Assembly (NCBI GenBank): GCA_037783415.1
Contig: JAZGTN010000027.1
Coordinates: 4,922,001-4,986,000 of the forward strand
DNA length: 64,000 bases
Direction of reading: 5' to 3'
Origin: Leptasterias polaris
Taxonomy: Eukaryota > Echinodermata > Asteroidea > Forcipulatida > Asteriidae
Both the position numbers and the translations under genes were made by a program. Within the stretch, counting starts at the first letter, position 1. Every line of letters begins with the position of its first letter. The notes below the pieces were generated by a model that worked only from the letters and a program-made list of their open reading frames with translations, ran no database searches and was not told where the DNA came from. Positions 12,300 through 24,676 of this stretch are shown piece after piece.

Positions 12300-12499
12300 C
12301 ACTAAAAGTACACCCAGGGTCATCATGCTCTTTAGAAAGAGCCAGGGGATTACCACTGGACTTGGTTCTTGTCCTACTCTAAAAATACATCCAAAGTTAC
12401 ACTTTCATGTAAAGTGTATGATCCTATCTCAAGATTGGAGTAGTACAGTACAAATTAAAAGAATAAAAAGTAAAAATTTAAGTAGATTTTGAAACTTAA

Positions 12500-13050
12500 A
12501 GGGAGGGTATACCTTTGGTAATTACTACCAAAATTTAATGACCATACAAACTTACTTGGTAAAGAAGACTGGAGAGCTGATGATATTATAAACTTGGTAA
12601 AGAAGACTGGAGAGCTGATGATATTATAAACTTGGTAAAGAAGACTGGAGAGCTGATGATATTATAAACTTGTTAGAAACGATCCCCTTGAAGAAACGTA
12701 CATGTAGTTTTAGAGAAACGGGTCATTTCTTTCAACCCAAATCTGAATCTGAAGAAAGGCTTCAGCCATGAAGCCTTTCTCAGACGTCTGAAAGCACTAT
12801 CTTTCATTATTTTCTTGCAACTTCGATGACCAATTGGGGTTTGAAAAATTGTTACATACAATTGTGTGCTTTCTGATGCCTGATTCAATCTTTTTTGTGA
12901 AAAATTACCTCTTTCTCTACATTACTTCTGAGGGGTCCGTTTCTAAGAATGTTTTATAATATCAACAGCTCTCCAGTGCTCTTTAAAAATTTCATTTTTA
13001 TGATCATTAACTTGTGGAGTAATTACCAAAAGTATACATGTACCCTGCCT
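12500..13050. mobile_element. TTAA-flanked MITE with an internal triplication
   Basis: Flanked by TTAA on both sides (12496-12499, 13051-13054). It begins AGGGAGGGTATACCTTTGG and ends with an imperfect inverse, 'ccaaaagtatacatgtaccc' then 'tgcct'. The interior carries the MITE phrases seen elsewhere (fragments of 'tgaagcctttctcaga', 'cttgcaacttcgatgacc'). TTAA target sites with AG-rich termini fit the Kolobok superfamily (inference). At 551 bp it is longer than its relatives because of the 38 bp tandem repeat inside. Confidence 0.8.
12550..12668. repeat. 38 bp tandem repeat x3 inside a MITE
   Basis: The unit beginning 'acttggtaaagaagactgga' and ending 'gatattataa' occurs three times back to back with almost no variation. 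Other MITE copies have a single version of this block, so this is a local, recent expansion. Confidence 0.9.
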
Positions 13051-13660
13051 TTAATTCAAGAGCTAACGAAATGTTATGCCCTATGGAAGAGTCATTCACT
13101 AGAGCAGTTAGTGACAGTTAGTGATTAACACTCATTCCTGAAAATGTATTATTCAAAGCTCTTCCAACGGGAAAATTATTTACTGTAATATTTACTTCAA
13201 AAATACAAACAGGAAGCTGCCATGCATGGACCAAGGTCTTGGCTTTGTGGTTTAGACTCTAACCGGTAAGTTGAAAAAGAGTTAATTAAAAATAGAGTAC
13301 CAAAAGCACTAGCCAGAACATAAACAAACACTCTCCGGCCAAGACTGTTTTCCTTGTTTTCCTTTGCGTAGCCAAAACAATCTCTTTCCACTCAATTAGC
13401 ATTTAATTGTCAGGAAATAAGCACTGAATTGTCATCACTGCCCAAACCCTTTCCTGTTGAGGTTCCATTCTCCTGACAAACAAAGGAAACACCCCTTCAA
13501 TCTCTGACCACTGTGACACTGTGAACTTCACCACGGCCTAGCCACTTCAGATTTTAAATTGCTGCATTTCCCCCCCACCCCCCTGCAGAACTCGAAACGC
13601 GCTGAGTATACAGTGCTTATCACAAATTGGTGTAAGGGTGAAAACCAAAATATTAACATT

Positions 13661-13758
13661 TGTTCCTCTCCCATTGCAATTATTACATCAATCTAACTAA
13701 TGCACTTTTTGTTCCTCTCCCATTGCAATTATTACATCAATCTAACTAATGCACTTTT
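13661..13758. repeat. 49 bp tandem duplication
   Basis: A block beginning 'tgttcctctcccattgcaat' and ending 'aatgcactttt' occurs twice in tandem (13661-13709 and 13710-13758) with essentially no differences, so it is a very recent local duplication. Confidence 0.9.
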
Positions 13759-15454
13759 CCTGAACAATGTTGTGAATCGTTTTCTGTAGTCAGTCACTGT
13801 TTTAAAACCATAATGTACACAGCTTCTGTCTTGTGAATCTAAATCATCATCACTTGGCAAAGCAGCCTGACATATCGTTCTTGTATTACATGTAAAAGGG
13901 CAAGGGCAATTACTCCTCAGCATTGACATGAAATCAATTTGTATTGCAGAACATTTCAAATGACACAAAGGCAGTGACTAGGGGCACTGGGGCAATCGCC
14001 TCCATTGCCCCCATGAAGTATCAGGCTTGGCCATGAGCTAGTCACAGCGCTAGTCATAAGCCAGCGTGAAAGGAGCCTCGTGTATTTTTGTCACAACCAA
14101 GAAGTCCTAATGTCCAGCAATTGACAGTGACTCCCCCCCTCCCCCTAAATACATTGTTCATGTCATAATCTTGCAACAACATCCCCCATGAGTCATGACT
14201 CATCAAGAAAACCTCTGGGTCTGGGACAAACATTGTCAAGTTATCACTGGATACTCCATCAGGCCACAGAGCCAAAAAATACACATTTTTCTCTCTAAGC
14301 TGCGGTATTTATCCAACAGTCTACCAGTGCAATAACTTCCTGGAATGCTACAAACAGTAAAGTCTACATGCCTTCCTAACTGTTATCCCTCGAATTCTAT
14401 CCTGTATGATCGGCTTCAATGACCTAATAATACGGCTGATCTATACCAAGATAACCCCTCAGCTTAACAAAAAAAACTATTTTCTTCCCCTTTTGAAAAG
14501 AACATTTATCGCTGGAATCAGGTCACAAGATTTTCTATTCTATCACAAATTTGTGTCAGCCTGTCAGGTTCAAATCAAGTAACACCGCACCTGGAGTTTT
14601 AAAGTAGAAATCTGTGTCAGTATGTATTAAGGTACTCAAGTTCTTTTAACAAAACGCAATGATTTCCAGTCACTCAATGCAAAGCACATGCAGTCTTTTA
14701 AGTTCCCATTCAGTTGCGACCACAAAAGTCCAAACCCGGTGCACATTAGATACCCATTTACTTCACCAGTATGGACGGATTTACTTCACATTCTCCACGT
14801 GCAACAATAAATTAGATTAATTCTATATCCCTCTTTCACACAAATACTACTGATCCCACCACTTAAAGCACATCTTCTGAAACCCCCTTCTTTCAGTTCG
14901 CCTCCTGACTGGAGTGTTTTTGTATTGCCTTTGAGGCTCAGACAAGCTCTACCTAAGGCAAACAGTGTGCTTTTGTGCCTGCCCACCTGGCCCTAAAAAT
15001 ATAAATGTTATTTAGGAAGTACATGTAGTGCAAACCGCAAAACTTTTGTGTCTTAATTGTCCAAACCCGTCATCAAATGAAGGGAAACAACCCTGAAAAT
15101 AATCGACTTCCGTTTCCATTTTTATTTTTCGTCTTGTCACAATGTAACAAAGGACAACTTTTTATGGGGCATATTTGCAAAGTATGTCAAATTTTGACAC
15201 TTTTCCCAAGACTGTCATGGGAAGATGATTGCAGAGCTTTGAAAATGTAAGGGATGAAATTAGACCGGTGTGAAAGTTCCTGATTTTTTTTTTTTTCGGG
15301 GGGGGGGGGGGTCTGGGTCTCTCTTTTTCTAGACCCGGAACCTCTCAGATGTTACAATTCATGAGGTTTAGAGACTTTATGCATCACCAGAAATACAAAA
15401 CTACAGGTTTGGACACTGGCTATGTCTTTCTCCCTTTGGTGATTGCTTAACTTC

Positions 15455-15572
15455 TTTCAGGCGTGTGATTTTTTCAGGATTTTTCCTGATTTAGGGATTT
15501 TTTCGAAATCTTATTGAGCCTTCAAATTCCCTAAATCAGGAAAAATCCTGAAAAAAAATCACACGCCTGAAA
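15455..15572. repeat. near-perfect inverted repeat (long hairpin)
   Basis: The left arm 15455-15497 starts 'tttcaggcgtgtgatttttt'. The right arm 15528-15572 is its inverse, ending 'aatcacacgcctgaaa'. The arms are about 43-45 bases with only a one- or two-base length difference in the A/T run, and a loop of about 30. It is either the paired ends of a tiny foldback MITE or a stable structural hairpin. Confidence 0.9.
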
Positions 15573-16035
15573 TGTATAGCTTGATTTGTTAATTTCTCAG
15601 AATACAGGTCTATAAATTAGTTTTCTAAACTGACACTTTAACACTAAGGACATTTCCATCATGAAATCAGAAGGCTTAACTAAAACCAAAACATCTGCTT
15701 GATTTCATGCCTATCTTTCTATTGAGGGTCATCTGTAACTTGTGTCCTTGGCTGTGACTGCTTTGAGCGTAACAGACGAAATTTCCTCGCCCGGCAACCA
15801 TCATTAACGAGTTTGACAGTAATGAAGTCGAAACAGTGGGGAAACTGTGAAAATTCTGTTGTGACAAACATACAGGATGCTTGGGACTAAGTGCTACTCC
15901 AAATACATTACGTTCACTTCGCTCAATGACAAAGGTTTGAACTGAGTTTTGAAGATTGCAGAATACATAGTGCAATGCAACTAATAACGGGAAACACACT
16001 AAGGTGTACCGTTGCAGCCTCTTAAATCTATCGTC

Positions 16036-16379
16036 TCATTTTTCCAATGATTGTAACTTTGTTTTATTAACCTGAAACCACAAACGAGTCTTTCAACATG
16101 TGAATGGACATGTAAGCCCATACTGAAAATAATTTGAGTTCGTTACAATTATCAATTTGTTAATTACTCTCAGATTTCATTTTTAAAAAATTGCCGGAAA
16201 ATACAGGGAACTGTTTCTTTCCATTTTCGATTAAAATTTTAGGGTGATTTAAAAACTAAAACCATCAAATGAAACAACTCACATTATTTTCAGATAAAGC
16301 CTGCATGTCCATTCACATATTGAAACACTTCTGGGTGGTTTAGGCTACTTAACAAAATTTACAACCATTGGGAAAAACT
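16036..16379. mobile_element. MITE with about 110 bp imperfect TIRs
   Basis: The left end 'tttttccaatgattgtaac' pairs with the right end 'tttacaaccattgggaaaaa'. The match continues inward through 'acatgtgaatggacatgtaa' against 'gcatgtccattcacatattg' and 'tgaaaataatttgagtt' against 'aactcacattattttca'. It has no ORF and no obvious target duplication. Confidence 0.75.
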
Positions 16380-16589
16380 GCTAGCATGACAGAAGCAAAG
16401 TGGTACCCTTGATTGTGTTCTCTGTCTAAATGTTGAGTCTTGAAAGAAATTTGGTGACTGGGTAATCTCCAAATCCTACGCCCATCTTAACATGATGTTT
16501 TTACGATCAATAAGGAGACAGAATAATCTGCAACTCCATCAGTCCTCACACAAAAAGTAAACTGTATCTAGGCCTATACAACAAAACTT

Positions 16590-16739
16590 GTTTTATGATA
16601 ACCTCTCCAGATTTTCAGTGATAGCTCAAAAACGTGACCACATTTCGAAATGAAATTTTGACAGGTTAGTTTAATTGTACATTTATATAGAATTAAAACA
16701 ACATAATGTTCCAAAAACCAAAAGTATACTTGGCCTTTA
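16590..16739. mobile_element. fragment of a TTAA-type MITE
   Basis: Ends in 'ccaaaaaccaaaagtatac' then 'ttggcctttaa', the right terminus of the TTAA-type family (compare 26700-26745). The left part is not recognisable. Confidence 0.5.
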
Positions 16740-17347
16740 ACACAACATATTATTTTCTTTAACTGAACCAGTTTCCTCTTTGTAGAGGCAGACTGTGGAT
16801 TTCTGGACAAACCCATGAGAAAATTCACTCGACTGGTTGAATAATTCTACTTGCATGTCTTCATCATCCTCCACTGCCCAGAAAGTTTCTTGAGTTTCTG
16901 GTCATTAACCTGTTCTACATTCAAGCATCATTTATGCTTGAATTTGAAAGGACCCTTTTTGAATGAATCTCACGCACTCTGGTTCCTCAGAGGGCCTTCA
17001 GGAGATCAATAAAGCTGTAAATGAAAGGCTTTGAATAGCTTAGAGGGATTCAATAAGTGGGGCTTGGGTATCCTCAGATTGACAAATGAATTGCATATGA
17101 CACAAAGTGTTCACTACAACAGTTATGCACAAGTTATTTGTAAGGGCTTGGCAAAAGAAAAAGCCTACATTGTTACATGAATGGTCAGAAAGAGGAGCAC
17201 AGGAAATAGTGGTGAAACAAATCGATTGTGCCTCATGGCCATGGTAGCGTATTATTCTAAAAAATATTATTTATAAATCACAAGTCTAAATGTACCGAGT
17301 CAAAATCCCTGAACATCGATACGACTGCAAAGAAATTAACTGACTTA

Positions 17348-17480
17348 GGCTGTGTCCGAATTGGTGGCTATGGCTACGGCTAAGGCTTGATCGCTGCGTC
17401 ATCATACATTGTATAACACGTCCTTAGCAACACCCTTAGAAACAGTCATAGCCGTAGCTGCAGTCGCCAATTCGGCCCGA
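17348..17480. mobile_element. short MITE (about 130 bp)
   Basis: The left end 'ggctgtgtccgaattggtgg' followed by 'ctatggctacggct' is inverted at the right as 'catagccgtagct' and 'gccaattcggcccga'. It has no ORF. Confidence 0.7.
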
Positions 17481-18868
17481 TTAGTATCAATGTTCTTTAT
17501 TTTGCGCCATGCCAAATTACACTCATATTTGCGTTTCACACACAACATGCGAAAGCGAATGCGAAGCAAATTTTGTTGATGGCAACTATCAGTACACCTT
17601 GTTTTCCAAACATGATGCAATAATATTGGCTTTGCTTTCATTATTGGCATGAGCAGGGTTAGCCCTTTATTTTTATTTATAGTGACTAGCAAGCAGGACC
17701 AGCTAGCTTTTCATTTCACTGGTCCATCAGCTTTTGCAGTTGTCAATTATTTGTATTTAAAAATAGGGATGCTGTTCAACACCGAGCACACACCAGCCGG
17801 ACCACTTGGAGTGAATTCTGACTGGTCCTCAGTGTTGGTCTGCAGTGTTGCATGTGGCCGGCGGACCACTGTTTATGTGAGAGCGCTGATGAGCGCTGAC
17901 AAAGATTCTTCTTGAGTTGGTAAAGATTACCACTTATCAACTCAAATAAATTTTAACAATGTAAATTCTGGCCAAAAAAGATATTGTACAATAACACATC
18001 TTTGCCAACTTTTAGTTTGAAATTTGTCATAAACGCAATAAAATAAACCTATTTAATTTTCTATAAACAAGCCTTGTTAAAAATGCCCATGTTTTTACTT
18101 TTGTACTTTCTTCAACCATCTTTCTCTTATGCTTCAATCAACTCAATCATTGCTAGTTTTGTCTGCAATTTACATGTCTAGATGAATTCTGGCTCCCCTT
18201 AAAAACAGATAAAATTTTCCAAAATAACAGCACTTTTCTAGAATTAGAACCAGCATCATGTAATCATGAGTGTATTGTAACACTGTAGGCTTATAATATA
18301 TCCTGGGATAAGCTGTCTATGTCAATATTGACACGGTGATAAGATGAATGGAATATAGACTAGTTATTCAGGTTACCCCTGTATAAAGCATAAAGGAGGG
18401 ACAGCGGGTCCATTTTACCATAGTTTGAATTGAAGCCATCTTTTCTATTGGTTATGGCATGGCTTGTTACTAAGGTACATAGTTCACTACAAGCCTCCTA
18501 GCTGTGTTGAGATTGCGCTATTTGACCTCCAAATGACCTGATCGATGGTCAACATGGTTAACAATGTTGGTCAACATGTTGAGCAAATTGCCAGATCTAA
18601 ACAGCATAAAAGTTGGACAGCGTAAACAAAAATTGGAAAAACACACTTTGGTATTTAAAAAAGGGCCATGTATGCGAAGATGTGAGATTTCTGTGATGAC
18701 TGGCTGGCAGGTCAACATGGATGTCGTGCAAAATGTCAGATCTCCATTTTTTAAATAACACTGCATAAATACGGCATGTATACACAGGACAGTGTAAAAG
18801 TATGTAAAAATATAATAATGGAAAACACAGTTTGGGAAAAAATAAATTTGTTAATGCCGAATAAATAT

Positions 18869-18892
18869 AATAATAATAATAATAATAATAAG
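18869..18892. repeat. (AAT)n microsatellite
   Basis: About seven tandem ATA/AAT triplets with no interruption. Confidence 0.9.
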
Positions 18893-20949
18893 ATTTAAGT
18901 TTTCTTTAAAATATGACTGTTTGAGCATTTTGGCTAAAATGCAAAATACTTGCATTAATTGGGATAAATACTGCATTAATTGGGATATACAATTTTGCTG
19001 GCTTCAAAACCATAATTCCCCTCCCCCAACCCCTCCCCTCTGTTCCCTTAACCTATCACATCAGGCACCAACCACAAAGTGTGACCTTAAGCAAAAGGGT
19101 TCCAGACACTTGAAAACCCCAAAAGTGTGGTTACAAAACTGGATGAGTTACTGTTTGCAAACACAACCCATGTAACCTGCAGAGCCAGCATTGTATCTGC
19201 TGATTTCCCATGGGTTTCAGCCAAACAGGACCTTCTCAGTCTGCCTGACTGCGCACCCAAAACCCTGCCGAAGGTTGAACAAGTTACAGGGAGAGTTCAA
19301 GCTCGAAATGCCACCCATAAAAGGGCCCCATCGGCCCCAAATAATACCCCAGGGTTGGTGAACTGTATAAAAGAGACACGAAGGGTAGTGTGGAGGAATT
19401 GATTCAATTTCAGTCATGTCTGACCACAGGGCTTTTTTATAGTCTGGAGAGAAGCTTCATTGGTTTTGAATTTAAGGGAAACAAAGCACAGGAAACTCTT
19501 CCTGTTTTGCCTCAGTCCTGCATTGTGAAGACTAAAATTTGATCACAGATTTTGACAAGTTTGTGTGTTCATTACAACGACGACACGTAGGGTAGGCGCA
19601 ATTAAAAACCACGGGTTTCAGTTTGGTGTGCAGGAATGTAAACAAGTTTGTGTATCCTTGGACAAGTCAAGATGTAAACAGAAAACACAAACAAGAAATG
19701 GTTTTAACATGACTCATCTAACCACAAATTGAACACTAGAACTAGAAGGCATATTGATGTTTGTCATCATGTATAACAACCACAGAATGGTAGAGATACC
19801 CCTTTCTAAATACCCTTGAATTGATACACTATGATCTGTTTAACATACACATATACATGGACAGTTTAACATACATGTATGACTTAAAATTCATGCACTG
19901 GAACAAATCATACAAACTTATGTAGTGATTATTTTACAGTATGTGTGAGGTTTGAAGTCAACGGCAAACAAGCACATTTTCAATCCAAAGTGTCCGCACC
20001 ACATCTGGGGCAATACTCTCCCATCAGTCAGAACTCTGGTTTACAAGATGTAGATTTCAAGGTCTTATCCCTGAAGGAGACCAAGAAAAGGGTTAATCTC
20101 TTTGCACAGAAAATGCATTAAACATTCCAACAAACATTGAGCATACTGTAATAAGCAAGGGTGCCCCACAGAATTTAATTTAGAGGCGATTGCAATGTTG
20201 TCGATGCCAATTCAATTTGAAATGTCACCCATTAATTTAATGCATTGGAATAGCTGTACCATTCTATACACCAACTGAGGTTTTGCATACTTTTGGAAAC
20301 ACCGGTGGCATCAGAAACAATCAAATTTATGGTGTGATCACAGTAAAGGTTTGAAAACAGTGGTTGTAATAGTCTAACATTTTTGTGTGTGTGTGTTAAA
20401 GTTCAGGAGATCCTCTAACATCACAAAGCCATGGATGGCCACTTCCAGGTGAGGGCAACACTCACTTATCTGATTTGGGTTGGCCATCCAAATCAACTGC
20501 CACACCAGGGGCACGTTGCCACCTACTCCTGGGGCTGAAAAGGGGTTACTCCCTTCACAGACTGTAAGGATGTAGGCCTGGGTATCAGCCACTAGGAGCC
20601 TGGCTGGGAGAACAAAATGCACTACCTTTCCAACTTAAACTTGCTGACCAAAAACAAAGAGTGTAAAAAAAGAGTGTAAAAAAATACCCAATTTTTATAG
20701 CTGAAATTGCTGAAACCAAAACTAACAAGTGAAAGTGTGTGTTTTGGGGAAAAAACTTCAGGAAAACTTGTTACATGTCATCAAGGGTAACAAGCATATA
20801 GTTTAATCCCAAATTGCCATAATTCCTTTGCCCCATTACGAAAAAAAAAAACTCCATCAAAAAAGATTAACCCTCCTACTGTCCCGCAACATTTTCAAGT
20901 GAGTTGACCAACCATTTGAAACCATTCAACTGCCAAAGTTGTGTATGGT

Positions 20950-21115
20950 GGCACAACTGTGCACAGAACTAACTGTGCACAGAACTAACTGTGTACTGTG
21001 TATGCATTCTCCCTCATGGTATCATATTGCAAGGCTGGCATAGCTTGTCTATCATTCAAAACCACAGTGAATGGTATTGAATGGTCAGACAGCAAGAGGG
21101 TTAATGCATTCATCC
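20950..21115 (+). repeat. single diverged unit of the 62.7 kb satellite
   Basis: Contains 'actgtgtactgtgtatgca' and 'gtgaatggtattgaatggtc' plus 'agacagcaagagggtt', the same phrases in the same strand sense as the tandem array at 62706-63075. A 16 bp block ('ctgtgcacagaactaa') is duplicated at its left side. Confidence 0.7.
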
Positions 21116-22207
21116 CACCAAAGCCTAAAAATTTGCTGTTAACACGTTCTAGTTCTAAGAGTACATACATATAATACTAGATCAACAAGCACTGTGCAAT
21201 ACTGGGTATCAAGCTCACATAAAAAATTAATGATCTTTTGCACTTTACCCTAAATCTGACCTTGTTCCAAATGACTAAATCCCTGGTATTTGCATTTTTT
21301 CCCTTTTCAAATCTGGTTCACTACCCTTTTTCCCTTATTCTCCAATATTTGTAATATACAACGTGCCAGGTGCAAACAAGACAATATTAAGCCAGGTGGA
21401 TGGTATGAAATTCACACTAAGCAGTGTAGGCCTATGTCATTATGGCGCTGGAGGGGGGGCTGGATGCTGGAAGGGTGGGTGGAAGAATAAAAGTGATCCA
21501 GAATGCAGGGCTTGTACAACAGACACGGAATATATTTGCTTAATAAAAATACTCTAAAACTGCATACTACAATCATTTAATTCATTTTGGGTATTAAATT
21601 GCCTTTTCCAAGTTTGTTATATAGGTCCAATATTTCAATAGTCTCATACACCACTTCAGTACGTGCTGTGATGGCTTATTGGGCGTGTGTGCTGACCACT
21701 GAATGGTGTTGTGGGTTGGCACCGGAACAGTTTTTCTTACGAATGCAAACAAAATAATGTGTAAGACCTATGGGTATACAAAGGTGTAGTTGCGTTGATA
21801 TTTGTGATGATCGTTACCCTCTGTTCAGGAATATTGACTCTATCATTGTAATGTAAACCAAAGTTCCAACCAGCAAACCCTGATTACTTAGTAACTCTGT
21901 TTTCTAGTTATTGGATTAAATTTGACATTTTACAGACTAACTGACAATGGCAATTATTTAGATTTTATTATTTTTTGTATTTTATATATTTCTGGTGCAA
22001 AATATTGTGAAATTATGTGAAATCACCTCTTCCAGAAAATGACACTCAATCTATTTTGTCAGAGTAATGGCGGGGAAAAACATTTTGTAATTGGCGTCGC
22101 AAGTCAAAATGTGGTATTATAAATTATGAAAATCCTTCTTGCAAAATTTATTTTAAAATAATTAGGGAGTTCAAATTGAAACACACACTTTCTTCATAAA
22201 TTAATGT

Positions 22208-22470
22208 TTTCAATTATTCTGAAAACAATTGAAGAAGGTAAGGTCGAAAAGATAAACGTTCACAGATTTGCACATTACTCAAAAGGTATAAAAATAGTCG
22301 TGGTGGAAAATTTCCCTTATAGCGTTTTTGCCTGAAAATTCTACAGTTTTGGACAAATGAGGAAAATAATTAGCTCTGATCTTGCCATCGAGACCAAACC
22401 TTTTTATAAATTCTTTTCCACTATTTTCTTGTGACTCTGATGACCGGTTGAGGTTCGTTTTTTCATGTAG
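22208..22470. mobile_element. partial TTAA-type MITE
   Basis: Contains 'gttcacagatttgcacatta', 'tggtataaa.atagtcgtggtgg' and 'gactctgatgaccggttga', matching the left and central parts of the complete copies at 60263 and 31495. Termini are degraded. Confidence 0.6.
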
Positions 22471-22857
22471 GGGTCCTATATGTATTGGGTCGACTTGTCA
22501 ACTGTTCCACACAGGGGCCACAAGCTGAAACTGAAAGAAGATCCAACCCCTAACCTCAGGAAGTTCTGGTTCAGCAAAAGAGTGGTACATGTACACTGCT
22601 GGAATTTACTCTCAAGGGAGTCCATAGAAACTAATGTGAACACATTCAAGGCCAATGTGATGTAGACTAATGAACCAAAAATATGACAAAAAAAAGCTTT
22701 TCTAAGCTGTCTGCCCCAGTAACTAGGGTCACCATCTCCTTCCCTGATGTGCGATGGCGTCCATGGATTCAAGTGAGTTCAAGTAAGTACATAAAGTGGG
22801 GATGTCGGTCGCCTTCAGTTGATATGTGGAATTGGGCGATCCCGTTGCGCTATGGGC

Positions 22858-23023
22858 CAATAGACCGATCCATTAAGCCCCGCCTCCTTACGAGTTGACC
22901 AATCACAACCGCGAAACCCGATCACCGTTAGTGCAAAGATCACCAAACGGCTCAAATGGTGATCAGATTTCGCGGTTGTGATTGGTCAATGAGAAATGGG
23001 CGTGGCTTAATGGATCGGTGTAT
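22858..23023. mobile_element. MITE with inverted CCAAT and GC-box motifs
   Basis: The left arm 'gaccgatccattaagccccg' with 'gaccaatcacaaccgcgaaa' is inverted at the right as 'tttcgcggttgtgattggtc' and 'gggcgtggcttaatggatcg'. The arms are about 55-60 bases with a few differences and enclose about 45 bases. The arms contain CCAAT and GC-rich boxes in mirrored positions. Confidence 0.8.
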
Positions 23024-23267
23024 TCTGTCAAGATATCTCAGACCTTACTTACCTTTAAAAAAACTAAGTCAGAATTATAAAGAAGACCGATGACAGCGGG
23101 ACCCAACAATAGCGTCACAATCAACCAAAAGCACAATGCAACCGACCGATCACACAGACTGACCAAATGCACCCAACAGGGATACTCGTCTTTGACAATC
23201 ACAACATGTCAATGCTTTTATTAGTTTTAAATGATGTTTGTAGTAGCCCTTTTTAATAATAAAGATA

Positions 23268-24292
23268 CAGTCGTTTGACCAGTTCTGGATCACTTTTTGA
23301 ATTCACGTTGTTTTTTGTTGCAATCTCTTTGACATCTTAAACAAAAAAGTTGATCAGTTTACCTAAACATGTAATAAAACTCACCAAGTATCCACTGACA
23401 AAAAAAGATTAGTACTTATGAAGAGGCTTTGAGAAAAGTATCGTCAGCTGTTTGACCAGTTCAGGATCAGTTGAATCTATTCTGAATCAGTAGCGTGCCC
23501 TTCATTGCAAACCCATACTCTCATTCATAAAACTGTCTCTCAAGGACACGAAACTTCAGAAGTGTGTTGGCATGGACTTGGACTTCCTTTCTTTAGTGAA
23601 TGTCATGCAAGTGTTTTCAACAGCAGCGCAAAAACCCAGCGACAAAAACTAAAATAACAGCAACTTCAATATGAAAAAAGTGAGGTGTGCCTAAAAAAGC
23701 AACTTTGACCCCTCCAAGTTTCATTTTCTCAAAAAAAAAAAAAATCTACAAGAATTTGTTGAAGAAATGTCTCAAAAGCAATTAATAAACTTTCTACTGC
23801 AGCAGTATGATTTTACCTCACTTAGTAAGTTAGTGCGGCACCATTTGACGCAATGAGATGTTGAATGATCCCGAACTGGTCAAGGGTACAATGCCCCCCC
23901 AAAGACGATTTTGGTAATTTCATCTCCTCAAAAAAACAAGTTGACTGCTCAGTATTTACGTGAACTATTTTTTACACATTCTTAGCATTTTACATTTAAT
24001 GTTTTTCGCCCTGGCGTTCAAATTCTAAAGGTGAAAAGTTTTAACAGCGTTTTTCAACCAACATTTTAAAACAAAATAATGATCAAAATCGCAGACAAAC
24101 TTCAGGAAAATAAACATAATTTATTTGCCGATGATGTTTGTCACCTTATTTTGGGTTTGTTGGTTTAATGGACGTAATTCTTCACATGTATCAACAGAAA
24201 TTGGTAATGTGAGAAGTAATATAATTATTTGGTTATTGCAAAGTTGAAGTGATCCCGAACTGGTCAATGATCCCGAACTGGTCAAATGACTG
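23268..24292. mobile_element. Tc1/mariner-type non-autonomous element (about 1.0 kb)
   Basis: Flanked by TA on both sides (23266-23267, 24293-24294). It starts CAGTCGTTTGACCAGTTC and ends with the inverse, GAACTGGTCAAATGACTG. TA target duplications and CAGT-type ends fit Tc1/mariner. The core motif GATCCCGAACTGGTCAA and its inverse recur internally at about 23449, 23869 and 24251. No transposase frame remains, so this copy is non-autonomous. Confidence 0.85.
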
Positions 24293-24676
24293 TAATTATT
24301 GGGAAGATAATTATTGGGAACAAGAAAGGGATATTGTGGATAGTAAAGTAATCCTTGGTTTTATAAAATTCAATGTCCTTTTCTTGCCCCTCAAAATACA
24401 ATAATGTACTTTGGGATTTGGAAGAAGAAAATATTATTGACTTTTTTACACTACAGTTGAAATAAATATTTTTTACACGTCACTTTTGAGTGGGCCTTGA
24501 AATATTTTGTGGCACACAACAAATGTTTCAAGGCCCACTCAGAAATATAAACAACTATCAAACTATTACCTTAAAATGTTCCTGAAATGAAATAACAATT
24601 AGTGGATTATGCAAACAGAGTAGATAAAAAGTAACTTTCCGGTTTGGTGCACAAACAGCAACAACAATATACTTAC

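Larger units (their letters stand above)
4915..24676 (-). other. first intron of the NIDO gene (about 19.8 kb), transposon-filled
   Basis: Inferred from the two phase-compatible exons: donor 'gtaagt' at 24676-24671, acceptor 'ctgcag' ending at 4915. The intron hosts the long-TIR element 7871-12299, a Tc1/mariner-type element 23268-24292, MITEs at 6178, 12500, 16036, 17348 and 22858, a strong hairpin at 15455, and short tandem repeats. The parts not listed separately (about 4921-5258, 5330-6177, 6730-7870, 13060-15454, 15573-16035, 17481-20950, 21120-22200) hold no coding exon I can support. An unannotated internal exon is possible, but none is required by phase. Confidence 0.7.
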
